Below, one piece after another: positions 24,429-34,905 of a stretch of 64,000 nt of DNA (positions within the stretch are counted from its first letter, which is position 1; the number at the start of each line of letters is the position of its first letter). The DNA is from Jaapia argillacea MUCL 33604 (taxonomy: Eukaryota > Basidiomycota > Agaricomycetes > Jaapiales > Jaapiaceae). The position numbers and the translations under genes were made by a program. The notes under the pieces are model-generated. The model saw only the letters and a list, made by a program, of their open reading frames with translations, was not told where the DNA came from and did not search any database. The stretch lies in NCBI GenBank assembly GCA_000697665.1, contig KL197721.1, positions 176,365-240,364 of the forward strand, given 5' to 3'.

Positions 24429-25797
24429 TCACTGGTTGACACGAGTCATCTTCCACTTCTGAGTCAACTTGCTCGTGTCCAGCGACTCGAAAGACGCCTG
24501 GAAGCACATGATTCCATCAGATAAAGCACAAGATGAAGGTAAAGCGACTCACGTAAGAATTGGCGAGAGAATTGTCGGCCACGACGTCGCCTGAGAGGTC
24601 CGAGTTGACCATAATGCTAGAAAAAAGGTCAGACGTCGGGAGCTCCCGCTCCGAGAGAAAATATGTCACATACTAGAAGACCCCGTCGAATACAGGATCA
24701 GCAAACTTGAGACGGCAGACAACTGGAGTGGTGCTAATATTTCCGTTCGTCAAGTATCCGACGGTGGTGGGCGGAGCGCCACGAGGGTAGGTGGTGGTTA
24801 TGTACATTTTCCCGTTGGCATCAAAGACGGGGAGCCACTAGGCTATGATGAGAATATCAATGGGTGGAAATTAGAGAATAGACCTACCGAGGTGTTTGTT
24901 CCAGGTCCGGTTCCGGCACCATACATATAGGGAGTGTAGTTGCTGAGACTCAACACCCTTCCAGTTGAGAGGTTGCTAAATTGGTAAGAGTAACCTGGGA
25001 GGATTTGGGTTTCTGGGGCCGTTCCTTCCAGCAAGTCGAAATGCCAAAGTTGCTTATCGAGTCGATTCTAAAGCGTATATGGGATCAGTGATTGATGAAA
25101 ATTTGTGATCAAGAATTTTACGAACCTCGGGATCAAACAAGTGCAGAGACACGGGTCGCCTCTGAAAACAATGTATGTCAGCGAAGCTTCACATTCCAAT
25201 CGGGTAAAGACGATACGGACAGAGGGGGTGCCGCCAGCACTGAGGTCGACAACATAAGCGATGTTGCTATCTCCGATTCTGATAAGGAAGTCTGTCAGCA
25301 ACAACAGTGAGGTATGGGCGACGGGACCCTTACACGAAACCGTCCTTCAAGCCAGTGAGCATCCAGAAGAAATCTTCGCTGGAGCCTGCGACGTAGCCTG
25401 GGTTACCACCAGAGGACTGGATCACAGCTGCCATTTCGAGGGCGCGTCCGCGATTCGTGAACTTGTAAGTATTGTCAGTCTGCCTGCTGAGGAACCACTA
25501 TCAGGTAGAGGTGAATATCAGTTTCCGCTACTAGGCACGGAAGATGTAGGCGGATTATTTTACCTGCTGGAACGGATTCTGGTATGTGGTATCTCTGTTA
25601 GAGGCCGTGATGATGTCTTTATCGTCGACGTTCAGCTGGAGACAGAGGTTGGCTTTGAACGATGAGCGAATGATGTAGACGCCATTGGGAATAATGGCGC
25701 GAGCGGTGGTGGCGGAACTGTGAGGGTCGATTCGTTTTTCTTCATGACCAATGCTGGCCTCGGCGAGTTTTTGTTCAATGGGAGCGGTATCTGTCAT
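24429..25797 (-). CDS. Trefoil C, copy 1: ricin-B-type beta-trefoil lectin-like protein
   Basis: Start 25797 (MTDTAPIEQKLAEASIGHEE). A charged head precedes NGVYIIRSSFKANLCLQLNV, then exons with YKFTNRGRALEMAAVIQSSG, YVVDLSAGGTPSVRIVF and VSLHLFDPE. The last parts are KQLWHFDLLEGTAPETQILP, TGRVLSLSNYTPYMYGAGTG and LTQKWKMTRVNQ (stop 24429-24431). It shares exon layout with trefoil B, so B and C are older paralogues. TATA-like CTTATAAG at 25873-25880. It is nearly identical to copy 2 at 37056-38424, far closer than flanking genes are to their copies. No signal peptide. Confidence 0.78.
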
Positions 25798-26148
25798 ATT
25801 GGAGAAAGGCCTGTGTTTGTTTCACTGGAGTGGAAGTCGAAGCTTGATTGGTTGTGAGGGAGCGTTCTGAGGCTTATAAGTTACAAACGAGAGATCATGT
25901 GATGGAGAAAAAGGAGTCGGAAGAAATGGAAGCCGGTGAAGGAACATACGGTGGAGTTATCCCAAGAGTCCTCGCCCTCGCGAAAACTGGGGTCGGACTC
26001 GTATCACGGAGGGTAAAGTTGTCCGAACTTGCCCACCCCAAAATCGACGGTACAATGGATACCAGCAGCTCAGTTAGCCTCGACGCCTAGCGGTACGGTA
26101 CCTGCGATGCCAAAGTCTTTCGATCGTGTCTTCGCATCTAGAAGTAAG

Positions 26149-26178
26149 TCGCACAAAACCTACCACCGAATGGTAATT
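26149..26178 (-). promoter_or_regulatory. Conserved upstream element, trefoil C copy 1
   Basis: On the minus strand ATTACCATTCGGTGG followed by AGGTTTTGTGCGAC, about 350 bases before the ATG. The same element occurs at a similar distance from trefoil B copy 2 and trefoil C copies 2 and 3. Confidence 0.5.
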
Positions 26179-26868
26179 GGTCGGAACGGCGAGGAGTGGC
26201 TGAGGCAGGGCAGGAGTATATCAATTCTCTAAGGTTTGGAAGAATTGTATTCTCATGCTGAGCAGCCGTCTTTTCCGCGCACTTGGATGTCAGAAGATAC
26301 AATGAGCCCAATCCGAGAGAACGGCGAGCTTGAGTTCCGACACTCGGAGGACTCTGCTACGTCGTGACCAGTGTGACAAAGGCTGGCGAGCCTTGTTGTC
26401 AAAGTTCTGATTGCCGGATGCAATGCTCCCGATGTTAATGAACTCGGGGATGATTGCTTGTGCCTGGCAGGAATCGCATTTTGATAAGATGTAACTTTGC
26501 AATCCTGAACCATCGACTTAGCACCGCCGATGGCCGCCAGTAACTAGCACCAAGAAGTCGCAGAAAACCAAGTCAGCGATACTAGGCGATTTGGAAACCA
26601 TTGTCTTGCAACGGCGGTACGACTCCTCCATCAGGCGTTACTCGCTTCCAACCCAGGGCATCCACTTCGCTGGAGAACGATCGATCCAAACCGCATCCAT
26701 TCTACGTTACTTGTCGCAATGTGACCCAAAGCCCACATTATGGAGGGCTCAGAACCTGGTCGGACTTTTCTCTCCTCCATCAAGCAGTAATCATTTCACC
26801 TAGGGCTACTCGTTGCAGAATATAAATTATGCCTCCCCAATGATTCCCCACCAAGCCCTTCGCCCAGC

Positions 26869-28182
26869 ATGCCCGACACTGGATACTACACGATCAAGAA
26901 CACCGTTAACGGAACTATCGGTCTCACCGTCGCGAACGGTCAGACTGACGTCGCCCCCATCGTATCAGCGAAGGATGAAGCCATAGTCAGTTCCCTTAAC
27001 TACCCTTTTCTCGCCATGCGCTAATCCGAACACTGTCAACATTAGTTCTGCGTCGTTTCTGTACCTTCTAAAGGAGGTTATTACATTTCCGTAGTTGCAA
27101 ATTCATCCGGATTCCTCCCCCAACCACGCGAGACCACTATCAAAGATGAGAAGCTATTTGCTCAAGTCGCGACTGGGGTCGATAAGCAATTGTGGTATCT
27201 CCCCGAAAACCAAGATGGGTCGGTCCAGTATGTATCCCAGCACCGAGTTTGGATTGGATTTGCGTTGACAATCGATTGTTCTCCAGGATTACCGCTGCGA
27301 ATGGTGGCGGCTCTTGGGTCCTTCCTTCGAACAAAGCGGGAACTCCAGTTCGTGAATTTTTTGACCATCACGTCGGATNNNNNNNNNNNNNNNNNNNNAT
27401 AATCTGATAGGTCGACTGCCGCCCAAGCATAAACGTCATAAAGACTGCCGAGGGCGCTGCTGCTGAGATCAAGGATATTGCCTTCTGGAAGCTCACTAAG
27501 GCCAATATTCCCACCCCGCCGCAGCCCCCACCAGGTCCACTCGACAGTGGAAAGTACACCATCAAGAACGTCAAGTATGGAAACATCAACATTAGCTCAG
27601 GAAGTTCACAGGTTCGCGTCGTTTCAGACCCTTCGCCAGCCACCGTAAGTCAACTCGCATACTCGGGCCTTCGGATCGCACTTGAGACGTTTTTGACATT
27701 TCCGTTTATATGGCAGTGGTTCATCGAGAGGGTCGACAAGAAAGGTTTCGTGTATACGGTCTCGCTCGTTCAAGAAAGTTCCCCCCTCAATGGTCGCCAG
27801 GCTGTGGACGCAGCCGGACGCTTGTACATCTCGGACTCGAACTTGATCGTCGCCAATTGGGTAATCCACCCGCTCCAAAGTAATAGCACTTACATGCGAG
27901 TATCTTCAAAATTTTATGTCGCAGTCCGGCTTACTTATTTGGTATTAAACAATGTAGGATCTTCCGTGATTCGATGACCGTTGGCCCAGCCCACTGGGGG
28001 ATCGACTGTGACCAACCGGGTACTCAGGTATGTTGCGGTTTTCGCGCAATATTCGACCGATGGCACAGCACTGATGGCTTTCACAGGTCGGCGTCAGGTT
28101 TGAAGATCATGAATTGCAGCCCAACGTCGTGTCTGACTTCGCGACCGCCGATGAATGTTTCTGGCAGATTGTGAAGGCCTGA
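26869..28182 (+). CDS. Trefoil D, copy 1: two-domain I66 (cospin-like) inhibitor-type protein
   Basis: Start 26869: MPDTGYYTIKNTVNGTIGLT. Domain 1 continues GGYYISVVANSSGFLPQPRE, KLFAQVATGVDKQLWYLPEN, ITAANGGGSWVLPSNKAGTP, VDCRPS and IAFWKLTKA. A Pro-rich linker leads to domain 2 (SGKYTIKNVKYGNINISSGS, GFVYTVSLVQESSPLNGRQA, ISDSNLIVANWVIHPLQ, MTVGPAHWGIDCDQPGTQ, ECFWQIVKA). Stop 28180-28182. A TATA box (TATAAAT) lies at 26821-26827. It is a paralogue of trefoil A. Here the linker frame is open, unlike copy 2. A run of 20 N lies in the third intron. No signal peptide, so probably cytoplasmic. Inhibition of proteases is inferred from resemblance to I66 proteins and is untested. Confidence 0.75.
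27379..27398. other. Assembly gap (20 N)
   Basis: Twenty unknown bases inside an intron of trefoil D copy 1. The matching place in copy 2 (about 40,371-40,378) has only about eight bases between the same flanks, so the gap is probably a placeholder rather than a measured length. Confidence 0.95.
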
Positions 28183-28385
28183 TCTACACCGCTACTTCGA
28201 GCTGTTCACCAGTTTGCAGCACCGGTTGTTTGTTTTATTGGAGAGTTGTAAGTTTCGGAAGTCCGAGTGCGAGTGTGAATCGGATCTTGTATTTTTGTGT
28301 CATCGAACCACCTGTGTGACGAAGCGAGCCAAACGCCTCCTTGCTTGTAACTTCTCTGGTCCATTCCCCGTCGGCGACGAAAGGC

Positions 28386-28814
28386 AGCATACAATAAGCC
28401 TGCGTTGTCGCCGCGGCCACAAAGGTTGTGCTATTATGGATGGTGGACGTCGCAAGCAAGTCGCAAGTATGATCTGCAGCGGAATTTGAAAACGCTTCTT
28501 GACGCGACAATCCCAGTTCTCCGCCACCATCGTGTTGCCTGTTGACCTGTATCTCTGCGTTTTCAGCGTCTTGAAATCTCTCTCCACAAAACACCCTCTT
28601 GCGCATCGAGGAGAATACCCCATATATGTTCCACCTTGCTTACCCAAAGGCCCATTTCCCAATCCTAAACACACGACACGTCGAGTTATTGCAGAAGCAC
28701 ATGCAATTAGCCTCGGGAAGCGCATCAACCCCCTCATTGATGTTCCTGTCTACGGAGAGGATTTGTTCTGTAGTATCTGGAGTGAATATTCAGAACCCGA
28801 TCCGTTGATACATA
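28386..28814. other. Unmatched segment replacing the F-box gene 5' half
   Basis: About 430 bases that interrupt the alignment of copy 1 with copy 2. Homology stops near 28,385 (copy 2 about 41,370) and resumes near 28,815 (copy 2 about 42,705). A plus-strand frame (from 28,499) runs through it into the F-box remnant. I see no terminal repeats and cannot say where it came from. Confidence 0.5.
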
Positions 28815-29345
28815 CCAGTGCGATCTCCACCAAGTCATCGAATTTACTTTCCCTGGCCATCATGATTGAGTCTGGTCCTCCACCAGGCTCTGGAACACCA
28901 TCAGAGCTTGCGGAAGCCAGAGACGCCATACTGCACACTCTTAATCAGTTACCAGCACCCAGCTAGACCTTTCTTTGCAAAGGACTGCCCCCAGCTCCTT
29001 CTCACTTCGGCCAATCACTGTCGATGAAGCTGAATCCATGGCAGCGAGTTGGCCCGCCTTGGAGTCATTTGCATATGGTAGCACCTTTCCTCTGTTCTCC
29101 CTTTCGTCCCTCTCTGCTTTTGTTCTTCGTCGCCTGAACCTATCTGCGGTCGACATCGGCAGCTTGGTTGTCCAAGGTGGCTTCACAAACGCTTCCCGTA
29201 ACCAGGCCACCTGGAGTATCGACGAGATTCCCATGTCATCCCACCTCGACCACATTGATGTGCGAAATGTGATTACCGTTCCAGATGACGTGGAAGGCTT
29301 CTGCTGAATACGTTGAAACAAGTATTTTCTGGCAGAAGGGAGGAT
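28815..29345 (+). pseudogene. F-box/LRR protein, copy 1, truncated remnant
   Basis: Matches the last third of the intact gene at 41691-43285: LLSLAIMIESGPPPGSGTPS, ITVDEAESMAASWPALESFA, VDIGSLVVQGGFTNASRNQA and IDVRNVITVPDD. The F-box itself and about two thirds of the leucine-rich region are missing. A short loss before RTAPSS breaks the frame and a stop comes early after VPDDVEGFC. It cannot bind SKP1 and is a fossil of the duplication. Confidence 0.8.
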
Positions 29346-29483
29346 TCCTTGTCATCCTAGTAGCTTAGACTCGTGCCACACGATGGGAGTCGAAGTATTC
29401 TTAGATTCGTATTATATCTCGGACTCTCCCTAATTCCCTATCCTCCGGTTAGATAGGTGTGTGGACATCATTTGCTTCAGTAC

Positions 29484-30372
29484 TTAGAACGAGAACGTCA
29501 CACTGGCGAAGCACCCCTCGGAATGATTCACTCTCCATATAAGCCTGCTGGGCCAAATGGCATGTAACCTTAAGCAGTGAATTCCACCAGAAGTCTGGCA
29601 CTCACCCTGCGGCCTTCGAACTTCTAGCATCCCGATCTCTCTATCCAGACGGCCAATAGATCTCCAGCCCAATCTCAAGGTAAGCCAAGAGAGATGCTGC
29701 CAGGAGGATCAACGGCCTGCACTATCCCGCGTCCACAAGCTTCGGGACCAGTGAGTTGAATAATACTGTGTACATGGCCCTTCATGTACATGGTTCCCAA
29801 TGATGAGAAGACGTGGGACATTCCCTTGAGACAGGTGGCAAAATCACTTCAATTACTTAGGCGAAGAAAATGGATCCAGCATGTACGAAAGCTGTTGCTT
29901 AATACAGCACCGAAGGACAACTCAACTCCCCTTATGTCTCCACGTCCAATTTCGAGAGCTTCTAGGAGATGAAATCCCGGCTTGAAAGGCTTATTCTTCC
30001 AACCCGCGCCGAAAACTCCTGGACCTTGCATGTCTGAGCAGTCAGATAGGGCTCGAAGGGCACAAGAGTCGGTGGAAGGGGCATCCAGACCTGGCAAGTC
30101 TATAATTCGGAGCTCTTTGAAAGAGCCGACGAAGGATGGTGAAATTCTACAAGTCCCCGAAATCCACTAAAACAGAATTCGAAGTCCTATGTGTGTGGGC
30201 AGAGGTTCGGTGGCTCGTGGAGGAATGATGCAGCCCGCCCTGCATCGTCGGGGCTGCCAATGGCGTGGAGACACTGAGGCTTTGGAGAGTCGGTGGAAGG
30301 GATGGAAGAAACCGAGAGACAAAGCCTCAGGCCGATGGTGAGATAGCCCGACGACATCGCTACACGTCCTAT
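29484..30372 (-). pseudogene. H, copy 1: decayed F-box/LRR-like gene
   Basis: Minus-strand remnant aligned with 43502-44700. The best kept part reads FHLLEALEIGRGDIRGVELS after a SDMQGPGVFGAGW block. It echoes the F-box gene's ISELPALVALRGLKAFG and DIKIVGADATGIELFF segments, so H looks like an old F-box/LRR paralogue. About 390 bases of its 3' part are missing compared with copy 2, and its 5' end is cut by the duplication junction at 30,372. Confidence 0.5.
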
Positions 30373-31542
30373 TTCGGTAGACATGCAAACTTGCCCTGAA
30401 TTTATCATTGAGGCGAAGGCAATGGCCCGAGATGCGGAAGGTATGTCTGCATCTTCGAGGACCTAAGAACAGGAGGTGTGAGGTCAGTGACATCACGAGA
30501 GGAGAGAAAATGGTGAGGAGAAAGATCATTTACCACACAAGGTGCCTTGCCACCCAACTCAAATACACATGGTTTCAGGTACTTGGCTGCTTCCGCTGCG
30601 AGGATCTTGCCTACGCGGTCGCTTCCAGTGAACTATGTATAGCAACTCTATCGTCAGTCTCAAGTAGAGTACGGACACGAAAGGGAGGCACGAAATGTGG
30701 TGGAATAGACTCACGTTGACCTTTCGAACAGCAGGATTAGCAATAATTTATTTGGTCAACTCAGGGGCGTCTTCACGGGAAATTGGTAGGTAGTTCAAGA
30801 CGCTGTTCAGTAATCCAGCCTGTGCGATTCAGGGTTCGTCTCAGCGAGAGTTAAGAAAAGGTGAAAAGATGACTCGCATACCTCTTGGAAGAGCTCAACT
30901 ACGATGGCTTGAGTCCTCGGAGTAAGCTCTGAAGGTTTTAAACCACTGTATTGCCACATATGAGGGGGATGGCAACAGCACGGACCGCAAGGATCAGGGG
31001 TGCGTTCCATGGCGCAATTGCGAAGCTGCCACACGGAAGTCAGTAATTGCTTGAGAGGACACGAATCCCGATACTCACACAACACCCATGGCTCTCCTCT
31101 GCACCACAACATGGGCACCCTCCGCAAAATCACTCGGGAACGTTTCACCTCTCAACTCATTCACACACCCAGCGGTCCATTTCAACTTTTCCACACTTGG
31201 TGCCCACGTACCAAGGATCCAAGGCTCGACTGCTCCTATCTCACTCTGTGTCACCTCGATAACCTTCCTCTTGTACCTTTCTGAAGCGAGAAGCTCAGCG
31301 GCTTTGAGGAATATGGAACGTTTGGATGAGAGGGATGTGTGTTCCCAGGTGCGAAAGGCGGTAGCAGCGGCGGTGATCGCTGAGGTGCAGTCGGCGGGAG
31401 AGGCCGAGGCGGAGTGACCAACTGGGGAAGAAGGAGAGGAGGGATTGTGTACTGTGAACGTGGAGGAGGTGGAGGAGGGGGCCCATTGACCGTTGATAAA
31501 GAGGGAGGTGAAGGGGAGACTCGATGAATCTGAGGTTGACAT
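30373..31542 (-). pseudogene. Aldehyde dehydrogenase, copy 2, truncated
   Basis: Starts like the intact gene ([20 protein letters not shown]) and keeps the N-terminal half through [12 protein letters not shown], including the catalytic cysteine. It then ends abruptly at the duplication junction, so the last third of the enzyme is absent. It also has an in-frame stop (ELTK* where copy 1 has ELTKQIIAN) near 30,749. Clearly non-functional, and the truncation point fixes the breakpoint of the tandem duplication. Confidence 0.92.
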
Positions 31543-32027
31543 AGTCAGCATTAAGCGCTAAGTGGTGGTGGGAGTCATCTGGAGAACCCGCCTGGCTATT
31601 TACACAGATCGCAAACGTTTACCCGCCAATCTGACCAAGCTAAGAGACCAATACGAATTCTTGGAGCGAGAACAGGATTTATCCTTGGAATTGTCACCTG
31701 AGCATTTGGTTTGTGTGCAGAGAGAATCGAATGTAACATGTTACATGTGTGACTCGTCGCCGAAGCAGCAACAAACCGCTCCGTTGTTGGCATGGACGGT
31801 GCTTCAAACTTCAAACGAGTTCAAGGACAAGACCAGATGCGAAAACCGTCGCTCTATGTAATCATTTAATGCCGCTAATTTGAACCTGGGCGTCTTCGAG
31901 AAATTCCTCTGACCAAAAATACTGATTCGACTCGGAGTCGCACGTACAAATTCTTCGATACAAAACAACAATCGCACTGCGGAACTCATCAAACAAACAA
32001 TATTGAGCCATCGATCACATCTTTCGC

Positions 32028-33330
32028 TCATGCGGCCTTGACAATCTCCCAGAAGCACTCATCCGCAGTCAAAAAGTTGTCGACAACATTGTGCTGCAAG
32101 GCGTGATCTTCGAACCTAACCCCGACCTTCGCGAATGGCAAGATTAGGGTCAAATAGTCTGATAAAGAGGTATGACCCATACCTGGGTGCCTTCTTTAGC
32201 GTTGTCAATTCCCCAATGAGCCGGTCCGACAGTCATCGAATCACGGAAGATCCTACATTCAAGTATCGAATAAGCCGGATGCCACACAAATTCTCGGATT
32301 GAGAAGATACTTGCATGTAATTGTTCTTATTCTGGAGGGGGTGGATGACCCAGTTGGCGGTGATCAAGTTCGAATCCGAGATGTACAAGAGCCCGGCTGC
32401 GTCCACAGCTTGGCGGCCATTGAGGGGGGAGCTTTCTTGAACAAGTGAGACCTGATACACAAAGCCTTTCTTGTCGATCCTCTCGATGAACCACTGCCAT
32501 GCGAAATAAAGTTCAATCAGATTCCAAACAGAGCGCAAATTCAAAAAATGCGATTTGACTTACGGTGGCAGGCTTAGAGTTGGATACAACTTTAACATTG
32601 GATGACCCCGAGCTGATGTTGATGTTTCCATACTTGACATTCTTGATAGTGTATTTTCCACTTTCGAGCGGGCCTGGCGGGGTTGGCGGCGGGGAGGGAA
32701 TATTCGCCTTAGTGAGCTTCCAGAAGGCGATGTCCTTGATATCGGCTGCGGCGAGCTCGGCAGTCTTCAAAGCAGACGTGCTTGTGCGGCAGTCGACCTG
32801 TCATAGTATTGAGTGTCATTCAAGAGAATAATCGTAAATTTCACAAACCTGTGTCCCCGCTTTGTTCGAAGCAAGGACCCAAGAGCCGCCACCGTTCGCA
32901 GCAGTGATTCTGTTAATTGTCCAAAGTTCAAAGAATATTCGTTAAAGGTTGCGACGGCGACACCTACTGCACAGACCCATCTGGGTTCTGGGGCATGTAC
33001 CATAGCTGTTCGTCAACCCCGGTAGCTACACGAGCAAATAATTTCTGGTCCTTGATAGTACTTTCGCGTGGTTGGGGAAGGAATCCAGCCGATGTCGCGA
33101 TCGCAGTGATGTGATATCCTCCCGTGGATGGGACAGATATAACACTGAACTGAAAGTCCGAGGAATCAACGTCAATTTGGGCTCGTCAGGAGGATTACTC
33201 GGGGAGAACTCACAATGACTTGATCCGCAGACGAGACGATGGGGGCGAGGTTGGACTGAGGGACGATGGCGCCGAGACCGACGCTGCCGTTAACGGTGTT
33301 CTCAATCGTATAGAATCCAGTGTCGACCAT
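32028..33330 (-). CDS. Trefoil A, copy 2: two-domain I66 (cospin-like) inhibitor-type protein
   Basis: Intact counterpart of 19525-20827. Start 33330: MVDTGFYTIENTVNGSVGLG, continuing IVPQSNLAPIVSSADQVI before the first intron. Then come GGYHITAIATSAGFLPQPRE, KLFARVATGVDEQLWYMPQN, ITAANGGGSWVLASNKAGTQ and IAFWKLTKANIPSPPPTPPG (linker). Domain 2 runs SGKYTIKNVKYGNINISSGS, WFIERIDKKGFVYQVSLVQE, ISDSNLITANWVIHPLQNKN, MTVGPAHWGIDN and DECFWEIVKAA. TATA-like TTTATATAC at 33375-33383. About 320 residues, no signal peptide. Single-domain I66 inhibitors are about 150 residues, so this is a head-to-tail fusion of two. Confidence 0.78.
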
Positions 33331-34905
33331 GTTGAAGGATGTATGTGCTGGGGGGAAATGACCGACGAGGTGCAGTTTATATACATACAAGATTCGATGC
33401 TGGGAAAAAAGAGGAGTTGCTCATGGAGGAGAGGAAAGGCCGACAAAATTCTAAACTTTCCGAGGGATAGGCGCACTGTGGTCTCTTCATAACTGGGGTG
33501 AGAAGGTCGTAGTGAGGCCATGCACTGGCGGCGGAGTTGGATCGAGTATGGATGTAGAAATCGACTGTGCTTTCGAAATTGGGGAAGGTTCCTAGGGAGG
33601 CTTTCCATTTCATTATACCGATGACAATCTGGGGTGAGGGCAGAGCAAGCCGACAGTTCGTTAGACAGTTAGACTCGATTCAGGATCGATTCTTCTCGAC
33701 GTAACATTCAGCCAGGACTTCTGGCCACCGCAAAAATACATGGCAATGCGAGAACTTTCACACCCAAGCTAGGAGGGCAGGACTAGGTGCTGAAAAGTGT
33801 CGTATCATCTGGAGTGTGACAATGTGTGACAATAGCTCGGCATCATTACACTCGTGCCAGCTCAGCGCTCAACACCAGCACTGCAAACAGCTCTCCGGTG
33901 ATCAATCGGAGCTTTCAAAACCCCTTGTTGCTGGAGATTGTCGGCAACCTGGCCCATAGTGCCTCAGTGTCACCCTGTCACTCGGCGGTTCGATCAGCTC
34001 TTCTCGCCAGGCGCTTCGCGCGCGATCGATGACCAGATGCACATTTCTCAACCCCATGAGACATTCGGGATCATTTGCAAGATAGAACTCACCATCACTC
34101 CGACCTCATTGTTTGGAGCTCGCTACACAGCCTCTCTTACGCTGGCGATATCTCTAGTCCCACCCATATAGCCTTGGCATCGTGGAGGTCAAGTTCTCCG
34201 AGTGGCTCTGATGGTCATGTGTCGAATTCCATGGCGTTTGGAGGACGCACCGTTATCATGGGTGTTTGCGATCTTTCAAATCATCCGCGCCATCGATTCG
34301 ACTAGAGCAGGTAATGACACTCGGAGTTACGAATCCAACCATGCACCTCAGTGTGCCATCACCGTCTCAAATTTGCGTAGTAAGCCCCCCGATAGTCTTG
34401 CACGATATCCTAAAAATGACTCACACGCAGTGCTCCAAGTCCAAGTGTCATGACTTCAATGGGGCTTGTCCAAAGTCCATTGGTCCTTACCTCGACTCAG
34501 GATCCGGACGCCGTCTCCTAATTACCATTCGGTCGCAAGTTTTGTGCGACCTGTCTGGGAATGATCTAACTATTCTCGCAGCGAAGACGGTGTTTCTTAC
34601 TTGACCCCATCGGTACGACCAGATCCCCGTAGTCACCAAACTTCTGGTGTATCTCCCCTCCATCTTCCCTCCAGTGTCTCGGTTTTGGGGTATGCACTAG
34701 GATATCCATCTCCCGGCGGTGGTGAAGATGCGGAAATGGAGCGAACTCTTCGCACGCCGTGCATGTCAATCCCACTTTCATAGTTCTCCCCCTGCATTTT
34801 CCATAGAACCTGATTGAGATTAAGGGTTTATATATCCCACCGAATCCTTCTAGACGATCCAAGTCAGCCCTTCCCTACGTGATTCAAGTCGAAATATTCT
34901 GCGCC
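33331..34905. other. Divergent promoter region A2/B2
   Basis: About 1.6 kb between divergent trefoil genes, homologous to 20828-22276. It holds the TATA box of B2 (TTTATATAT, 34828-34836) and the conserved palindromic element at 34521-34552. No gene seen. Confidence 0.6.
34521..34552 (+). promoter_or_regulatory. Conserved palindromic upstream element, trefoil B copy 2
   Basis: ATTACCATTCG followed by GTCGCAAGTTTTGTGCGAC; the latter is an inverted repeat (GTCGCA / TGCGAC) with a seven-base centre. It lies about 355 bases before the B2 start and is shared with trefoil C upstream regions. Confidence 0.55.

Larger units (their letters stand above)
17857..30372. repeat. Segmental duplication, copy 1 (tandem)
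   Basis: About 12.5 kb whose content and order repeat at 30373-44695: ALDH 5' part, trefoil A, B, C, D, F-box/LRR, H. Spacers between genes also align. It is shorter than copy 2, mainly because the F-box/LRR and H segments have lost about 1 kb and 0.4 kb. The right end abuts copy 2 directly at 30,372/30,373. Confidence 0.9.

Noticed and set aside
23825-24507. Small frames conserved between copies 1 and 2 in the B/C spacer
   Set aside because: Their conservation follows from the recent duplication and conversion tract; the third copy does not keep the frames.
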